The notes under the pieces: model-generated
Told to the model about the DNA's origin: nothing
Seen by the model: the letters and a program-made list of their open reading frames with translations, nothing else
Databases searched by the model: none
Source of the DNA: Flavobacterium tagetis
GTDB lineage: Bacteria > Bacteroidota > Bacteroidia > Flavobacteriales > Flavobacteriaceae
Reading direction: 5' to 3'
Assembly (NCBI RefSeq): GCF_016735615.1
Contig: NZ_JAERSF010000004.1
Location: 62,001 to 126,000, forward strand
Length of the DNA: 64,000 bases
Shown: positions 1 to 8,984 of the stretch, piece after piece
How positions within the stretch are numbered: the first letter of the stretch is position 1
Layout: each line of letters starts with the position of its first letter
Translations under genes and position numbers: made by a program

Positions 1-132
1 TGTGTTAAACTGAATTTCATTCCAAAACTGATTATATGTAGTGTTTTGTCCGTAGCTGTTTGTAATTAGTAAAACTACAAACAGACATCGGAATATTATA
101 ATTTTTGATTTTGAATTAGATTTTGAAAGCAT
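1..132 (-). CDS. DUF2490-like exported protein, N-terminal part only
   Basis: This gene is cut by the left edge; only the first 44 residues are visible, read leftward from an ATG at 132. They begin with a basic stretch (MLSKSNSKSK), then a hydrophobic segment ending LLITNSYG, which is a good signal peptide. The mature start then reads QNTTYNQFWNEIQFN. The FWNEIQF pattern shortly after the signal peptide resembles DUF2490 outer-membrane beta-barrel proteins common in Bacteroidota, but so little is visible that the family call is tentative. It lies 52 bases downstream of the rlmB stop on the same strand and might be co-transcribed with it. Secretion is well supported; function is unknown. Confidence 0.55.
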   Translation of the reverse strand, partial: MLSKSNSKSKIIIFRCLFVVLLITNSYGQNTTYNQFWNEIQFNT

Positions 133-184
133 TAATTAAAGGTATTTAATTATTTCATTCGCATCTTAATCTTTCAATTTGTTT

Positions 185-919
185 TTATGTTCTTTGGCGA
201 ACAGCTTCGTATAGAAAAGCGCCACAGGCAACAGATACGTTTAAAGATCCAATTGAACCAAACATTGGCAATTTGGCTTTTTCATCTACTATTTTTAGAA
301 CAGAAGGATTTATTCCTCGGTCTTCAGATCCCATAATAATAGCTACTGGTTCAGATAATGATATGTCGTATATGTTTTGATCTGTTTTTTCGGTTGCGGC
401 AACTGTTTTTATTCCAGAACCTTGCAAGTAAAAAATAGCGTCTTTTATGTGTTCAACCTTGCAAATAGGCACGTTGAATACAGCTCCAGCAGAAGTCTTA
501 ACTGTGTCTCCGTTTACTGGAGCAGAACCCGCTTTTTGTACAATGATTCCATTTACACCAGTACATTCTGCTGTTCTAATAATAGCACCAAAATTTCTAG
601 CGTCTGATATTTGATCTAATATAAGGAAAAGAGGTTTTTTACCTGACTCAATAGTAGATTCAACTAAATGTTCTAAATCGATAAAACCAATGGGAGAGAT
701 CGTTGCTACTGCACCCTGATGATTATTTGGAGTAAGGCGGTTTAGTTTTTCTACAGGAACATAAGAAAAATTAACGTTTGCACGTTTCATTACTTTCATT
801 AAGTCTTTCATAAGCTCTCCAGAAATATCTTTCTGAATGAAAACTTTGTCTACTTCTTTTCCTGCTTGAATTGCTTCTATGATGGCTCTAATGCCAAATA
901 TTTGATGTTCTTTTTCCAT
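185..919 (-). CDS. rlmB: 23S rRNA 2'-O-methyltransferase RlmB (TrmH/SpoU family)
   Basis: A 244-residue SPOUT methyltransferase. Its N-terminal substrate-binding domain (about 1-90, starting EKEHQIFGIRAI) is typical of RlmB. The three SpoU motifs are present: NFGAIIRTAE at 109-118, IIMGSEDRGI at 194-203 and IGSLNVSVACG at 223-233, which form the trefoil-knot SAM site. In E. coli RlmB methylates G2251 of 23S rRNA. I chose the ATG at 919. A longer reading frame to 958 exists, but its extra 13 codons run into the terminator of the neighbouring operon (948-979), and a TATATTTG -7 element sits directly before 919. The gene is cytoplasmic and apparently transcribed alone. Confidence 0.93.
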   Translation of the reverse strand: MEKEHQIFGIRAIIEAIQAGKEVDKVFIQKDISGELMKDLMKVMKRANVNFSYVPVEKLNRLTPNNHQGAVATISPIGFIDLEHLVESTIESGKKPLFLILDQISDARNFGAIIRTAECTGVNGIIVQKAGSAPVNGDTVKTSAGAVFNVPICKVEHIKDAIFYLQGSGIKTVAATEKTDQNIYDISLSEPVAIIMGSEDRGINPSVLKIVDEKAKLPMFGSIGSLNVSVACGAFLYEAVRQRT

Positions 920-923
920 TGGA

Positions 924-931
924 CAAATATA
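924..931 (-). promoter_or_regulatory. candidate -7 element of rlmB
   Basis: On the minus strand this reads TATATTTG, a full match to the Flavobacteriia -7 consensus TAnnTTTG. It ends only four bases before the rlmB ATG, so the transcript would start at or next to the start codon. No TTG is seen at the expected -33 distance, which lowers confidence. Confidence 0.45.
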
Positions 932-947
932 GGTAATATGTTTATAT

Positions 948-979
948 AAAAAAACCACCCCAAATTAATGGAGTGGTTT
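948..979 (-). terminator. intrinsic terminator of the SusC/SusD operon
   Basis: Read leftward, AAACCACTCC and GGGGTGGTTT pair over 10 bp (one G-U wobble) around an 8-base loop and run straight into a T-tract. It lies just downstream of the last lipoprotein gene (stop at 1007) and before rlmB, so it separates the two units. Confidence 0.85.
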
Positions 980-1006
980 AATATTTAGACTACTTGAATT
1001 AAAATC

Positions 1007-1507
1007 CTAGTATTCGTCTTCGTAGAAACCAGTTCTTTTGTGACCTTCATAAAGGATATCATACCCATCATCATCATAATCAAAGTGAGCTCTGAAAGAG
1101 ATTTTATCTACTTTATGACCGCCTTTAGAAACAGCAGCTCCTTTTTCGATTTTCCCGTCAGTGATTGTAACTTTAGTTCCAGGGTCCTGAATGTTATCAG
1201 CAGCAGTTGCTTTAAATGTTCCGGTTTTAGTATCAACCTCTACTTTACATTTGATATAATAACCACGTTTAGCATCATCAATCCACATTGTGTTGTCGTT
1301 TGCAGCAGTATTATATGTTGAGTGTAAAGCGTGTTCAACAACTACATGACCATCACTATCTGTTAGAGTGATGTACCAGTCTCCTGCCATTGATTCTACA
1401 GATGTTCCTCCCGGATCTGTGTCACCCACTTCATCGCAAGATACAAATGCCGTAAGTACAAACATTACTGCAAGTACACGAGTTATATTTAGTTTTAATT
1501 TTTTCAT
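1007..1507 (-). CDS. lipoprotein resembling the lipid-binding putative hydrolase family (PF12888-like)
   Basis: A 166-residue lipoprotein. A hydrophobic signal ends in the lipobox FVSC (Cys24) followed by DEVGDTD, an acidic flank of the kind associated with surface export of Bacteroidota lipoproteins. The mature part starts with a PGG...AGDWYITL motif typical of the small family annotated as lipid-binding putative hydrolase, often found as the last gene of SusC/SusD operons. The protein is acidic (FDYDDDGYD, YEDEY at the C-terminus), and no catalytic residues can be named. It is the last gene of the leftward operon, 10 bases after the Ig-like lipoprotein, with a terminator 28 bases beyond its stop. 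The family call comes from motif and context; the substrate is unknown. Confidence 0.7.
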   Translation of the reverse strand: MKKLKLNITRVLAVMFVLTAFVSCDEVGDTDPGGTSVESMAGDWYITLTDSDGHVVVEHALHSTYNTAANDNTMWIDDAKRGYYIKCKVEVDTKTGTFKATAADNIQDPGTKVTITDGKIEKGAAVSKGGHKVDKISFRAHFDYDDDGYDILYEGHKRTGFYEDEY

Positions 1508-1517
1508 TTTAATAATT

Positions 1518-2276
1518 TTAAAGTTGTACTTGAGTTAATGTTGCAACAAACTTATAATTAGTTGCCGCATCGGCAGCCCAATCAGTTGTTAGTACAAGTG
1601 TTTTGCTATCTGCATCAACAGTTAAACCTGATATTTTTGCAGATCCTCCGAAATAATCACATACTGGAATTCCAGGGAAAGTAAACTCACCAGTAGAAAT
1701 ATCACCTGTAATTGTTCCTCCTACAGCAGCAGAAGTTACACCAATATTTCTTGAGATATCATACCATCCTCCAAAAGCATCAGATACTTGGAAAGAACCA
1801 TCAGCGTTTTTCCAGATATAAATATATTTAACATTTTCTGAACTTCCTTGAGACGCAGGCATTAGTTGGCCATTTCTCTTAGTTGTAGCAATGTAAACAC
1901 CTTCAATACTAGTTTTAAGATCTCCAGTTTTGTATACAATTACTTTTCTTGTACTATTACCTGGAAAACCATCTACGTTTGTAGCGCTGTAAGTTTCAGT
2001 GTACTCGTCAATTTTACTGGTGTCAAGAGTCTTAGCCCCTCTATATTTTCCAGCAAAAGTGATAGCAAAAGGAATGTCTTGGCCGTTTTCAGTAACAGTA
2101 GCTCCTGGCTCAGTATATGTCGAACCTAATTCAACAAATTCTGTACTTTCGCCATTAAGTTCAAATACAGGGTAATTTGTAACCCTAGACACGTTTGCGC
2201 TTGAATCAGCATCACAAGAAGTAAGTAGCAAACCACTAACTACTACTGTCATCAGTTTTATGAATATATTTTTCAT
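1518..2276 (-). CDS. lipoprotein with N-terminal Ig-like (DUF5011/DUF5012-type) domain
   Basis: A 252-residue lipoprotein with lipobox LTSC (Cys21). After the anchor, the pattern VELGSTYTEPGATVTENG followed by a strand-rich stretch ending STRKVIVYK (about residues 45-115) is typical of the bacterial Ig-like DUF5011 fold. The C-terminal half (about 120-252) is a beta-rich region with WYDISR and a run of strands, as in DUF5012 proteins. These lipoproteins usually accompany SusC/SusD and are thought to bind substrate at the cell surface. Here the gene lies 14 bases after the SusD-like gene and before a second small lipoprotein. No enzyme motif is visible, so a binding role is inferred from position. 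Confidence 0.7.
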   Translation of the reverse strand: MKNIFIKLMTVVVSGLLLTSCDADSSANVSRVTNYPVFELNGESTEFVELGSTYTEPGATVTENGQDIPFAITFAGKYRGAKTLDTSKIDEYTETYSATNVDGFPGNSTRKVIVYKTGDLKTSIEGVYIATTKRNGQLMPASQGSSENVKYIYIWKNADGSFQVSDAFGGWYDISRNIGVTSAAVGGTITGDISTGEFTFPGIPVCDYFGGSAKISGLTVDADSKTLVLTTDWAADAATNYKFVATLTQVQL

Positions 2277-2290
2277 TTCGTAAATTTTAA

Positions 2291-3739
2291 TTAGTTAACA
2301 TCCCACCAAACTGGGTCTGTGATCGCCTTAAGAGCAGGTGCATTTGGATTTCTTGTTTTTACACTATTAGGTAAAACAACTCTTTTTGGGAATAAGTTTC
2401 CTGTTTGGCTGTTTACAGAAATTGCAAATTGTCCAGGTACGTAAGATTCACTTGTTTGAGCCACTGCAGATACTTTAGGGTATCCTGTTCTATTTTGTTC
2501 AAAGAAAGATTCGTATCCATTTCCAGGGAAACTAGCGATCCATTTTTGAGTGATAATAGCTTCGATTTGAGCAGCAGTTCCTGTTGCAGGGAATTCATAT
2601 TTACCTGCAGGGTCAGTGAAAGGCTTAGCAGCAGCTGCACCAGCTGCAGCAGAACCATAGTACTTAGTGAAGTTTGCAGCAACTCCTAAATTATATTTTG
2701 CTTGAGCTCCAGCGCCTCCATAATATCTTACAAGAGCTTCTGCCTGTAAGAAGTAGCTTTCTTCAGCACTAATAAAATAGAAAGGAGTAGTTGCTTTTAA
2801 GGTAACTAAAGAAAGATTAGTTGCACTATTTAAGAAATCTCCTTGATTATTAGGATTTCCCGCTCCATAGTATAAATCTTTACGTGGATCAACATTAACT
2901 TGTAAGTAAGAATATAACGTTTTACTAGCTCTAAGGTTTCCAGTAGTATTTAACTGTCTTCTGTCAGTTTCATATAATGGGTTACTTCTGTCTGCAGCAT
3001 CTTCAAATTGAGTCATTGCAGCGTCAACATCTAAAAATTCAGCACCTGAATTAATTAATGTAGTAATTCCTGTTTGAGCTAATGAAGGATCTACTTCTGT
3101 TAATCTTGTATATAATTTCAACAATAAAGTATTACCAAATTTTGTCCAATTTTCCATATTTCCACCAAAGATGAAATCATCGTTACCTGGATTGTCGCCA
3201 TTAGAAGCATTTAGATCTTTTGATAATGCCAATTTTAAATCAGCAATCATTAAGTCATAAGTTTCTTTACCTGTATTGAATTTAGGATATAAGATAGTTG
3301 TATTGTTTGCCTCTGCATAAGGAATAGCATCGTATGTGTCTGTTAAAACTTGTGAAGCTTCAACTTCTAATACAGTAGCCATTAGAAAATATTTTGTATT
3401 TCCTTCAGCAAGAGCTTGTTGTTTTACAGTTCTAATATCATTTAACGCATCATACATTGCTGCATATGCAGCTTGATAATCGTTAGTTCCAATACTGTAC
3501 TGGTCAACGTCTTTGTATTGATTAGAAGTATTGTTTTGTGTCCAGAATTGAGACCAAAATCCGCCAATTAAAGCGTAATATGATCCCTGTGCACCTGCTA
3601 AACCTGCGATTCCCGCAGGAAAAATAGTGCTATTTGCTTGTCCCGGAGGTAATAAATCCGGATCTCTATTAATGTCAAATGTATCATCACACGACACTAG
3701 TAAGAAAAGAGCTGTTATTATTGTTGCTATCTTTTTCAT
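2291..3739 (-). CDS. SusD/RagB-family surface lipoprotein (SusD-like_2 type)
   Basis: A 482-residue SusD homologue, the lid lipoprotein that captures ligand over a SusC channel. The lipobox LVSC (Cys17) is followed by DDTFDINRDPD. The early region around YYALIGGFWSQFWTQNNTSNQ and the TPR-like helical body (YDALNDIRTVKQQAL; EVEASQVLTDTYDAIPYAEA) match the SusD-like_2 subgroup. The C-terminal part carries the usual FISAEESYFLQAEALVRYYG and KWIASFPGNGYESFFEQNRTGYP motifs. It lies 16 bases downstream of its SusC partner. With no carbohydrate-active enzyme nearby, the ligand could be a sugar, a peptide or something else. Confidence 0.93.
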   Translation of the reverse strand: MKKIATIITALFLLVSCDDTFDINRDPDLLPPGQANSTIFPAGIAGLAGAQGSYYALIGGFWSQFWTQNNTSNQYKDVDQYSIGTNDYQAAYAAMYDALNDIRTVKQQALAEGNTKYFLMATVLEVEASQVLTDTYDAIPYAEANNTTILYPKFNTGKETYDLMIADLKLALSKDLNASNGDNPGNDDFIFGGNMENWTKFGNTLLLKLYTRLTEVDPSLAQTGITTLINSGAEFLDVDAAMTQFEDAADRSNPLYETDRRQLNTTGNLRASKTLYSYLQVNVDPRKDLYYGAGNPNNQGDFLNSATNLSLVTLKATTPFYFISAEESYFLQAEALVRYYGGAGAQAKYNLGVAANFTKYYGSAAAGAAAAKPFTDPAGKYEFPATGTAAQIEAIITQKWIASFPGNGYESFFEQNRTGYPKVSAVAQTSESYVPGQFAISVNSQTGNLFPKRVVLPNSVKTRNPNAPALKAITDPVWWDVN

Positions 3740-3755
3740 TTTATGATATATTTTT

Positions 3756-6700
3756 TTAGAATGATAATTTTAAAACTCCACCTACTGATCTTTGTGATGG
3801 GTTAGCTCCAAATTCTCCTAAATCTGAAAGTACACCAGTTCCGTAAGTACTTACCTCTGGATCAACATAAGGATTGTCTCCTGGAGTCCACATAAATAAG
3901 TTTCTTGCATAAACACCAACTGTAATTTTGTTTAATCCCATGTTTTTGCTAAGTGCAGAAGGGAAATCGTAGTTTAAATTTACCTCTCTTAGACGTACAA
4001 AAGTTTTGTCAATTACGTGATTTTTTTCGTATCCAGTGTTAGTTTGTGTATTGTAATAGTTAGCTACGTTAGCAAAAGAAACTGGAGTTGTGTTTTCTAC
4101 ATAAGTTACAGAACCATCTGCAGCAACAACTTCGTTTACAGAATTAGGCACAATGAAAGGGTTTCTATCATTGTAAGTAGTTTCAATACCATTTCCTACG
4201 AAATGCGCCAATCTTTTTGTATAAGAATACATTTCTCCTCCTTGTTTCCAGTCTAGAGAGAATCCTAAATTAAAGTTTTTGTATTTGAAAGTATTTTGTA
4301 ATCCCATTACGAAATCGCGTTGAGAGTTTCCAATATTTTGAGCTTCAGAACTAGCTAAGTTAACACCATTTGTTTTACTTACAATTGGTTGACCAGCTTC
4401 ATTTGTTTTTGGTACTAGTGAGTAGTATGATCCAATTGGTTCTCCTTTTACAGCTCTAAAAAATACGTTATAAGCTGGTGCTAGATCAACGTATGGAAGT
4501 CCACCGTTTATTTCAGTTACTTCGTTCCAGTTTTTAGTAAACGTGTAAGTTAAATTCCAAGTAAAGTTTTGGTTTTTGATTGGGCTTGCAGTAAGAGAAA
4601 GCTCAATACCTTTATTTTGGATTGTAGCAGCGTTAATTGTTTTTTGTGTATAACCAGTAGATGGATCTAAAGGTAAGTTAACAATTGCGTCTTTAGTTGT
4701 TTTGTGGTATACAGCCACATCATAACTGATTCTGTTTTTTAAGAATGATCCTTCAGCACCAAGCTCGTATTCAACAGTAGTTTCTGGTTTTAACTCTGGG
4801 TTACCAAGTCTACCGTTAGATTCGTAAAAACTAACTCCTCCAATTGGAGATGCAATAATACCAAAGTTGGCAGCAGCAGATCCAGGGATATAAGAATTTG
4901 CTGTTCTATAAGGATCTGTGTCATTTGCAATTTTAGAAGCAGCACCTCTTAATTTCAAGAAAGTATCTCCATTGTCGATTACAATTGCACCTAAAGATAA
5001 CGATGGGTAAAAATAAGCATTGTTTCCTATTGGTAATGTAGATGTAATATCTTCTCTACCTGTAATAGTAGCAAAATATCTGTTTTTGAAAGCAAATTCT
5101 GCAGAAGCGTAAACTGCTCCAGTTTTTCTTACACTATTAGATTGCGTAATTGTTGGTCTAACAGCAGAGTTGGAAAGTTCATAATATCCAGGAATACCTA
5201 AGTTAGTAATTGTATTGAATAATTGATCAGACTCTCTTTTGTTGAAGTTAACACCACCTAAAAGGTTTAATGTCCAATCTTCGCTTAAGTTTGTGTTGTA
5301 GTTTAAGTTGAAGAATGTGTCAAATTCAGAAAATTCAGATCTTCCTTCAGTAACTCCACCAACTGTTAAGCTTCCTGCAATGTCTTGTGGGCTTCCTGGT
5401 AAATAGTCAACAATAGCTCCATAACTTTTGAATCTTTCAGTTCTAACGTTACCACCAATTTGCCATGTAGCAGTTAATTTGTCAGTAATTTTGTAGCTTA
5501 AGTTAGCATTACCAAAAAAGTTACCACCATAAATTTTTGTGCTATTCTCGTTAATTGAGAAATATGGATTTGTAGCGTAAGGAGTAAAGTAATAAGAAGG
5601 AGAGTTGAAAGGATTATTTTTGTAATCTTTCAAGTCTACAATACTTACATCAGTAGGGATTTGTAATAAATCTTGTTGTAATGTAGAACCTTGTCCAGCA
5701 TCATCACCTTGACCAGTGTTTACAACACTTTGATCTTTGTAGATATAGTTTAAAGAAGTTCTTAAAGTAAATCTTTTACCTTTTAAACCTCCATTGAAAC
5801 CAATAGATTGTTTTCTGTATTCATCAGCATCAGTTGGTACAACACCATCACTGTTTACATTTGAAAATACTAAAGAGAAATCAGATGTATCTCCACCACC
5901 GCTTAAGTTTACAGATTGTGTAGACATAACACCTGTGTTGTAGAAGTCTCTAACATTGTTTTTTAAAGCCACATAAGGTTTAATTTGTTGGCTGTTGTTG
6001 TAAACAGATCCCCATGGTCTTATTTCTCCATTGAATGCAGGTCCCCAAGAACCATTTTCATTACTGTAAGAGTTAGATCCTGAGTAACCTACTCCATTCC
6101 AACCTTGTCCAAATTGAGTTTGGTTATGTGGAACTCTAGCTACTTCACTTAACTCTGTAGAAGCAAGCATGTCAACTTTAATTCCGCTGTTTGATTTTCC
6201 TTTTTTAGTTGTAATGATGATAACACCACCACCAGCTCTTGATCCATATAAAGCAGAAGCAGCAGCACCTTTAAGTACTGTCATACTTTCAATATTGTTA
6301 GGGTCAAGGTCACTAACACCGTTACCAGCATCGTAAGATCTTGTAGAAGTAGCTACTCCATTATTTCCTGTACCTGTTGGTGTATTGTTGATTGGTGTTC
6401 CGTCAATTACATAAAGAGGTCCGTTATTTCCTGTAATTGTGTTCAATCCACGAATAACAACTTTTGTAGAAGCTCCTGGTTGAGATGGAGCAGTAATGTC
6501 AACCCCAGCGATTTTTCCAGAAAGAGTTTCAAAAGGGTTCGCATTAACTACTTGAGTAATTGCGTCTGATTTTAAAGTTGTTGTTGCATATCCAAGAGAT
6601 TTTTTCTCTCTTTTGATACCAAAAGCTGTTACAACAACACCTTCAAGTTCTTGTGCTCCTGCATCTGCCATTTTAACATTTACAGTAGATGAACTTGCAG

Positions 6701-6950
6701 CCACTTCTTGAGTTTTCATCCCAATGTAGCTAAATACCAAAACTTGGCTTGGTGACACTTTGATCGAGAATTTACCATCAAAGTCAGTTTGTGTTCCTGT
6801 TTTAGTTCCTTTAACTAATACACTAACACCCGGTAAAGGCATTCCTGCATTATCAGAAACTGTACCAGAAACAGCTCTTTCTTGCGCAAAAGAAAGTTGC
6901 GCGACTAGTACTAATAAAAGCACTAAGAATCCATTGAACTTTAGTTTCAT
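3756..6950 (-). CDS. SusC/RagA-family TonB-linked outer-membrane receptor
   Basis: A 1064-residue TonB-dependent transporter. The signal peptide ends QLSFAQ (about residue 23). A carboxypeptidase-regulatory-like Ig domain follows (RAVSGTVSDNAGMPLPGVSVLVKG to about 95). Then come a TonB-box-like stretch, and the plug with LSGKIAGVDI, VVIRGLNTI and the SusC hallmark LKGAAASALYGSRAGGGVI. A 22-strand barrel closes with GGVLKLSF, ending in the expected C-terminal Phe. It imports a ligand across the outer membrane using TonB energy with the SusD-like protein encoded directly downstream. It is first in a four-gene operon after a 562-base noncoding stretch. It is clearly paralogous to the receptor at 8985-12263, especially at the N-terminus. 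Confidence 0.95.
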   Translation of the reverse strand: MKLKFNGFLVLLLVLVAQLSFAQERAVSGTVSDNAGMPLPGVSVLVKGTKTGTQTDFDGKFSIKVSPSQVLVFSYIGMKTQEVAASSSTVNVKMADAGAQELEGVVVTAFGIKREKKSLGYATTTLKSDAITQVVNANPFETLSGKIAGVDITAPSQPGASTKVVIRGLNTITGNNGPLYVIDGTPINNTPTGTGNNGVATSTRSYDAGNGVSDLDPNNIESMTVLKGAAASALYGSRAGGGVIIITTKKGKSNSGIKVDMLASTELSEVARVPHNQTQFGQGWNGVGYSGSNSYSNENGSWGPAFNGEIRPWGSVYNNSQQIKPYVALKNNVRDFYNTGVMSTQSVNLSGGGDTSDFSLVFSNVNSDGVVPTDADEYRKQSIGFNGGLKGKRFTLRTSLNYIYKDQSVVNTGQGDDAGQGSTLQQDLLQIPTDVSIVDLKDYKNNPFNSPSYYFTPYATNPYFSINENSTKIYGGNFFGNANLSYKITDKLTATWQIGGNVRTERFKSYGAIVDYLPGSPQDIAGSLTVGGVTEGRSEFSEFDTFFNLNYNTNLSEDWTLNLLGGVNFNKRESDQLFNTITNLGIPGYYELSNSAVRPTITQSNSVRKTGAVYASAEFAFKNRYFATITGREDITSTLPIGNNAYFYPSLSLGAIVIDNGDTFLKLRGAASKIANDTDPYRTANSYIPGSAAANFGIIASPIGGVSFYESNGRLGNPELKPETTVEYELGAEGSFLKNRISYDVAVYHKTTKDAIVNLPLDPSTGYTQKTINAATIQNKGIELSLTASPIKNQNFTWNLTYTFTKNWNEVTEINGGLPYVDLAPAYNVFFRAVKGEPIGSYYSLVPKTNEAGQPIVSKTNGVNLASSEAQNIGNSQRDFVMGLQNTFKYKNFNLGFSLDWKQGGEMYSYTKRLAHFVGNGIETTYNDRNPFIVPNSVNEVVAADGSVTYVENTTPVSFANVANYYNTQTNTGYEKNHVIDKTFVRLREVNLNYDFPSALSKNMGLNKITVGVYARNLFMWTPGDNPYVDPEVSTYGTGVLSDLGEFGANPSQRSVGGVLKLSF

Positions 6951-7140
6951 TTTTAAATATTTTGAATTAGTCCGACAAAAATCTTAATAATTTGTTAATC
7001 TACCTAATATAAAAAGCTTTTTTTTTAGTTAAATAATGATTTTAAGGTTAGATTTTGTTGTTTTATCGATTATAATCAGCTAAAAATTACAAAACCGTAA
7101 TTTTTAGTGTTAAATTTGATAATAATTAAAAATTTTATCA

Positions 7141-7173
7141 ACCCTTCAAATGTTAAATTTATAGATGAAGGGT
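7141..7173. repeat. perfect 8-bp inverted repeat upstream of the SusC gene
   Basis: ACCCTTCA (7141-7148) and TGAAGGGT (7166-7173) are perfect inverse complements around a 17-base AT-rich spacer. It lies about 190 bases upstream of the SusC start at 6950. It has no adjoining T-tract in the leftward direction that would make it a classic terminator, so an operator or a leader hairpin is possible. Confidence 0.5.
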
Positions 7174-7455
7174 GTTTAAATGTTTTTTTTATAACTTTTA
7201 TCTTAAAAAAACGTCAAGGCAAAACGGTAAATTTTGTTAAAAAACCGTGAACCTTTAATATTCAGGATTAATACAGGCATAATGTAATTATGTTATTATA
7301 CTTTTTCTGAACATAAAACAAAATCTTTTGGGTTTTATACAGATTGAAAATATTCTCTTCTTTTTAATGATTTTGATAACTTTTTGTTTTGTGTTTTCTG
7401 ATATCACTCCAATAATTTGACTCAATGTAAAATTAAAGTTAAGAGGTTTTGAAAT

Positions 7456-7489
7456 AAAAAGCGGTGGCATGTATTATGCAACCGCTTTT
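7456..7489 (-). terminator. intrinsic terminator after the second SusC/SusD pair
   Basis: Read leftward, AAAAGCGGTTGCAT pairs with ATGCCACCGCTTTT around a 5-base loop, with one internal mismatch, and ends in a T-rich tail. It begins 23 bases beyond the stop of the SusD-like gene at 7513. Confidence 0.85.
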
Positions 7490-7512
7490 CGTTTTTTATA
7501 ATTTTATAGATT

Positions 7513-8973
7513 TTAGAACTTATCCCAAAACAATTTAGTTTCAACAGCGTCACCCCCAATTGCGACACTTGCTTCTGTATAGCTTGCTTTATTTAGTGAC
7601 TGCTCAATAATTGGGTAGGTATAGCGCATTGGAAAACCTGATACAGCATCTGGCGGTGCAACCAATACAGGAAAGTCTAATCTTCTGTAGAATGACCATC
7701 CTTCAAATGAGTTATTATAAAAAGCGATCCAGCTTTGAGTTCCTATTTTCTGTTTCCAAGTTCCTGTAGCAGTTGTATAGGCAACATCAGGATTCGTTAA
7801 ATAAGTTGTAGCATCAGCTTCGGTTCCTCCCCAATCTAAAATAGAAGCGGTTATTGCTGCATTATAGTGTGCTTCTGCATTTGCAGGAGTTCCATATAAA
7901 GATCTTTCAGCGGCTTCTGCTAATAGGAATTCGGCTTCAGCATAGTCTAAAATTGTTCCTGGAAAATCCGGAGCCTGAATTGTTGGTGTAATGTGTGTGT
8001 TTTGTGAAAATGAATTTGCAGATCCATTCTCTCCACCTATATATTCTATTTCCGGAGTCGATGGGTCATCCATATTGTTGTCAAAGTATTTTGCACGTCT
8101 TGGGTCACTCAAATTATTCATCATATCTATTATAGTGCTAGTTGGAACAAAATCGTCACGACCACTTGCAACAAGATCTACATATAGCGGATTAGTGTTC
8201 GGTGTAGCTGTAAGATATTTTAGGTCTGCATTGTCGAGATTTGATGTGAATACAAATGGAGCGGCACTTGATACAGTAGCTTGAGCCAATGCACTTTCGG
8301 AAGGAATATCAGAAATCGTTATACCCATTCTTAATTTTAGAGTGTTTGCAAACTTAATCCATTTTGCTACATCACCTCCGTATATTCTGTCATTGTCCCC
8401 GAAGCTTTTGCCACCAGTATTTAGTTTCGCTATTGCATTGTTTAATCTGCTGATTAGATCTTTGTAAATTGTCAAGCCGTCATCGTACTTTGGTGTTTTG
8501 TAGTTAAGATCTATGGCTTGAGAATATGGAATATTGCCGAATGTCTCAACTAATACCGCATAAGTGTAAACATTTAAAACCTCTATGATTGCAAGTTTGT
8601 TTTGTTTGTCTAAAGGATTTTCTGTTAAGCCAAGCGGAGTATTAGTAATATTGATAGCGCTTTGATCTAAGTCTTTTAGTACATCTTTGTACAGGAATTG
8701 CCAGTGTTGTTCTGGGATTGTTCTTGTAACTAAGTCGTAATTACTTTCGTCTGTGTAAACTGTCTCTGTAAAATATTGATTAATTAGTCTGAATATATTA
8801 TTGTTGACATTTGTGTTTGTCATTTGGTCTACCAAACTTTTTTGCGCACTTGTAAACAGAGCTTCTCCTGGTACATTTGATGGGTCTTTTACATTCACAT
8901 TTAATTTTTCTATATCATCAGAGCAGGACGAGAATGTTACTGCGGTTAGTATGATTATAAATATCTTTTTCAT
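7513..8973 (-). CDS. SusD/RagB-family surface lipoprotein (second copy)
   Basis: A 486-residue SusD-like lipoprotein with lipobox FSSC (Cys17) followed by SDDIEKLN. The body matches the SusD-like_2 subgroup: INQYFTETVYTDESNYD near the N-terminus, the TPR-like DVLKDLDQSAINI, and GNIPYSQAIDLNY. The C-terminal signatures are LDYAEAEFLLAEAAERSLYG and KIGTQSWIAFYNNSFEGWSFYRRLDFP. It lies 11 bases after its SusC partner and forms a two-gene operon closed by the terminator at 7456-7489. It should close the SusC channel at 8985-12263 and hand over ligand. It is only distantly similar to the SusD at 2291-3739, so the two systems probably take different ligands. Confidence 0.93.
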   Translation of the reverse strand: MKKIFIIILTAVTFSSCSDDIEKLNVNVKDPSNVPGEALFTSAQKSLVDQMTNTNVNNNIFRLINQYFTETVYTDESNYDLVTRTIPEQHWQFLYKDVLKDLDQSAINITNTPLGLTENPLDKQNKLAIIEVLNVYTYAVLVETFGNIPYSQAIDLNYKTPKYDDGLTIYKDLISRLNNAIAKLNTGGKSFGDNDRIYGGDVAKWIKFANTLKLRMGITISDIPSESALAQATVSSAAPFVFTSNLDNADLKYLTATPNTNPLYVDLVASGRDDFVPTSTIIDMMNNLSDPRRAKYFDNNMDDPSTPEIEYIGGENGSANSFSQNTHITPTIQAPDFPGTILDYAEAEFLLAEAAERSLYGTPANAEAHYNAAITASILDWGGTEADATTYLTNPDVAYTTATGTWKQKIGTQSWIAFYNNSFEGWSFYRRLDFPVLVAPPDAVSGFPMRYTYPIIEQSLNKASYTEASVAIGGDAVETKLFWDKF

Positions 8974-8984
8974 GATTTCTTGTT

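Larger units (their letters stand above)
6951..7512. other. 562-base noncoding region between the two Sus operons
   Basis: No convincing gene is seen here. The stretch holds the terminator of the upstream SusD-like gene (7456-7489) and must hold the promoter of the SusC gene at 6950, but I find no exact TAnnTTTG/TTG pair on the minus strand. It also contains an 8-bp inverted repeat (7141-7173) and three near-identical decamers: AAAACCGTAA at 7091, AAAACGGTAA at 7221 and AAAACCGTGA at 7241. These are possible regulator sites. Confidence 0.6.

Noticed and set aside
920-958. A longer N-terminus for RlmB starting at 958
   Set aside because: The extra codons run into the terminator of the neighbouring operon and across a TATATTTG promoter element; the family N-terminus starts at 919.
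7288-7470. A 60-codon leftward reading frame in the gap between the Sus operons
   Set aside because: It overlaps the terminator at 7456-7489, is rich in Lys, Ile and Phe as expected for random AT-rich DNA, and resembles no family.
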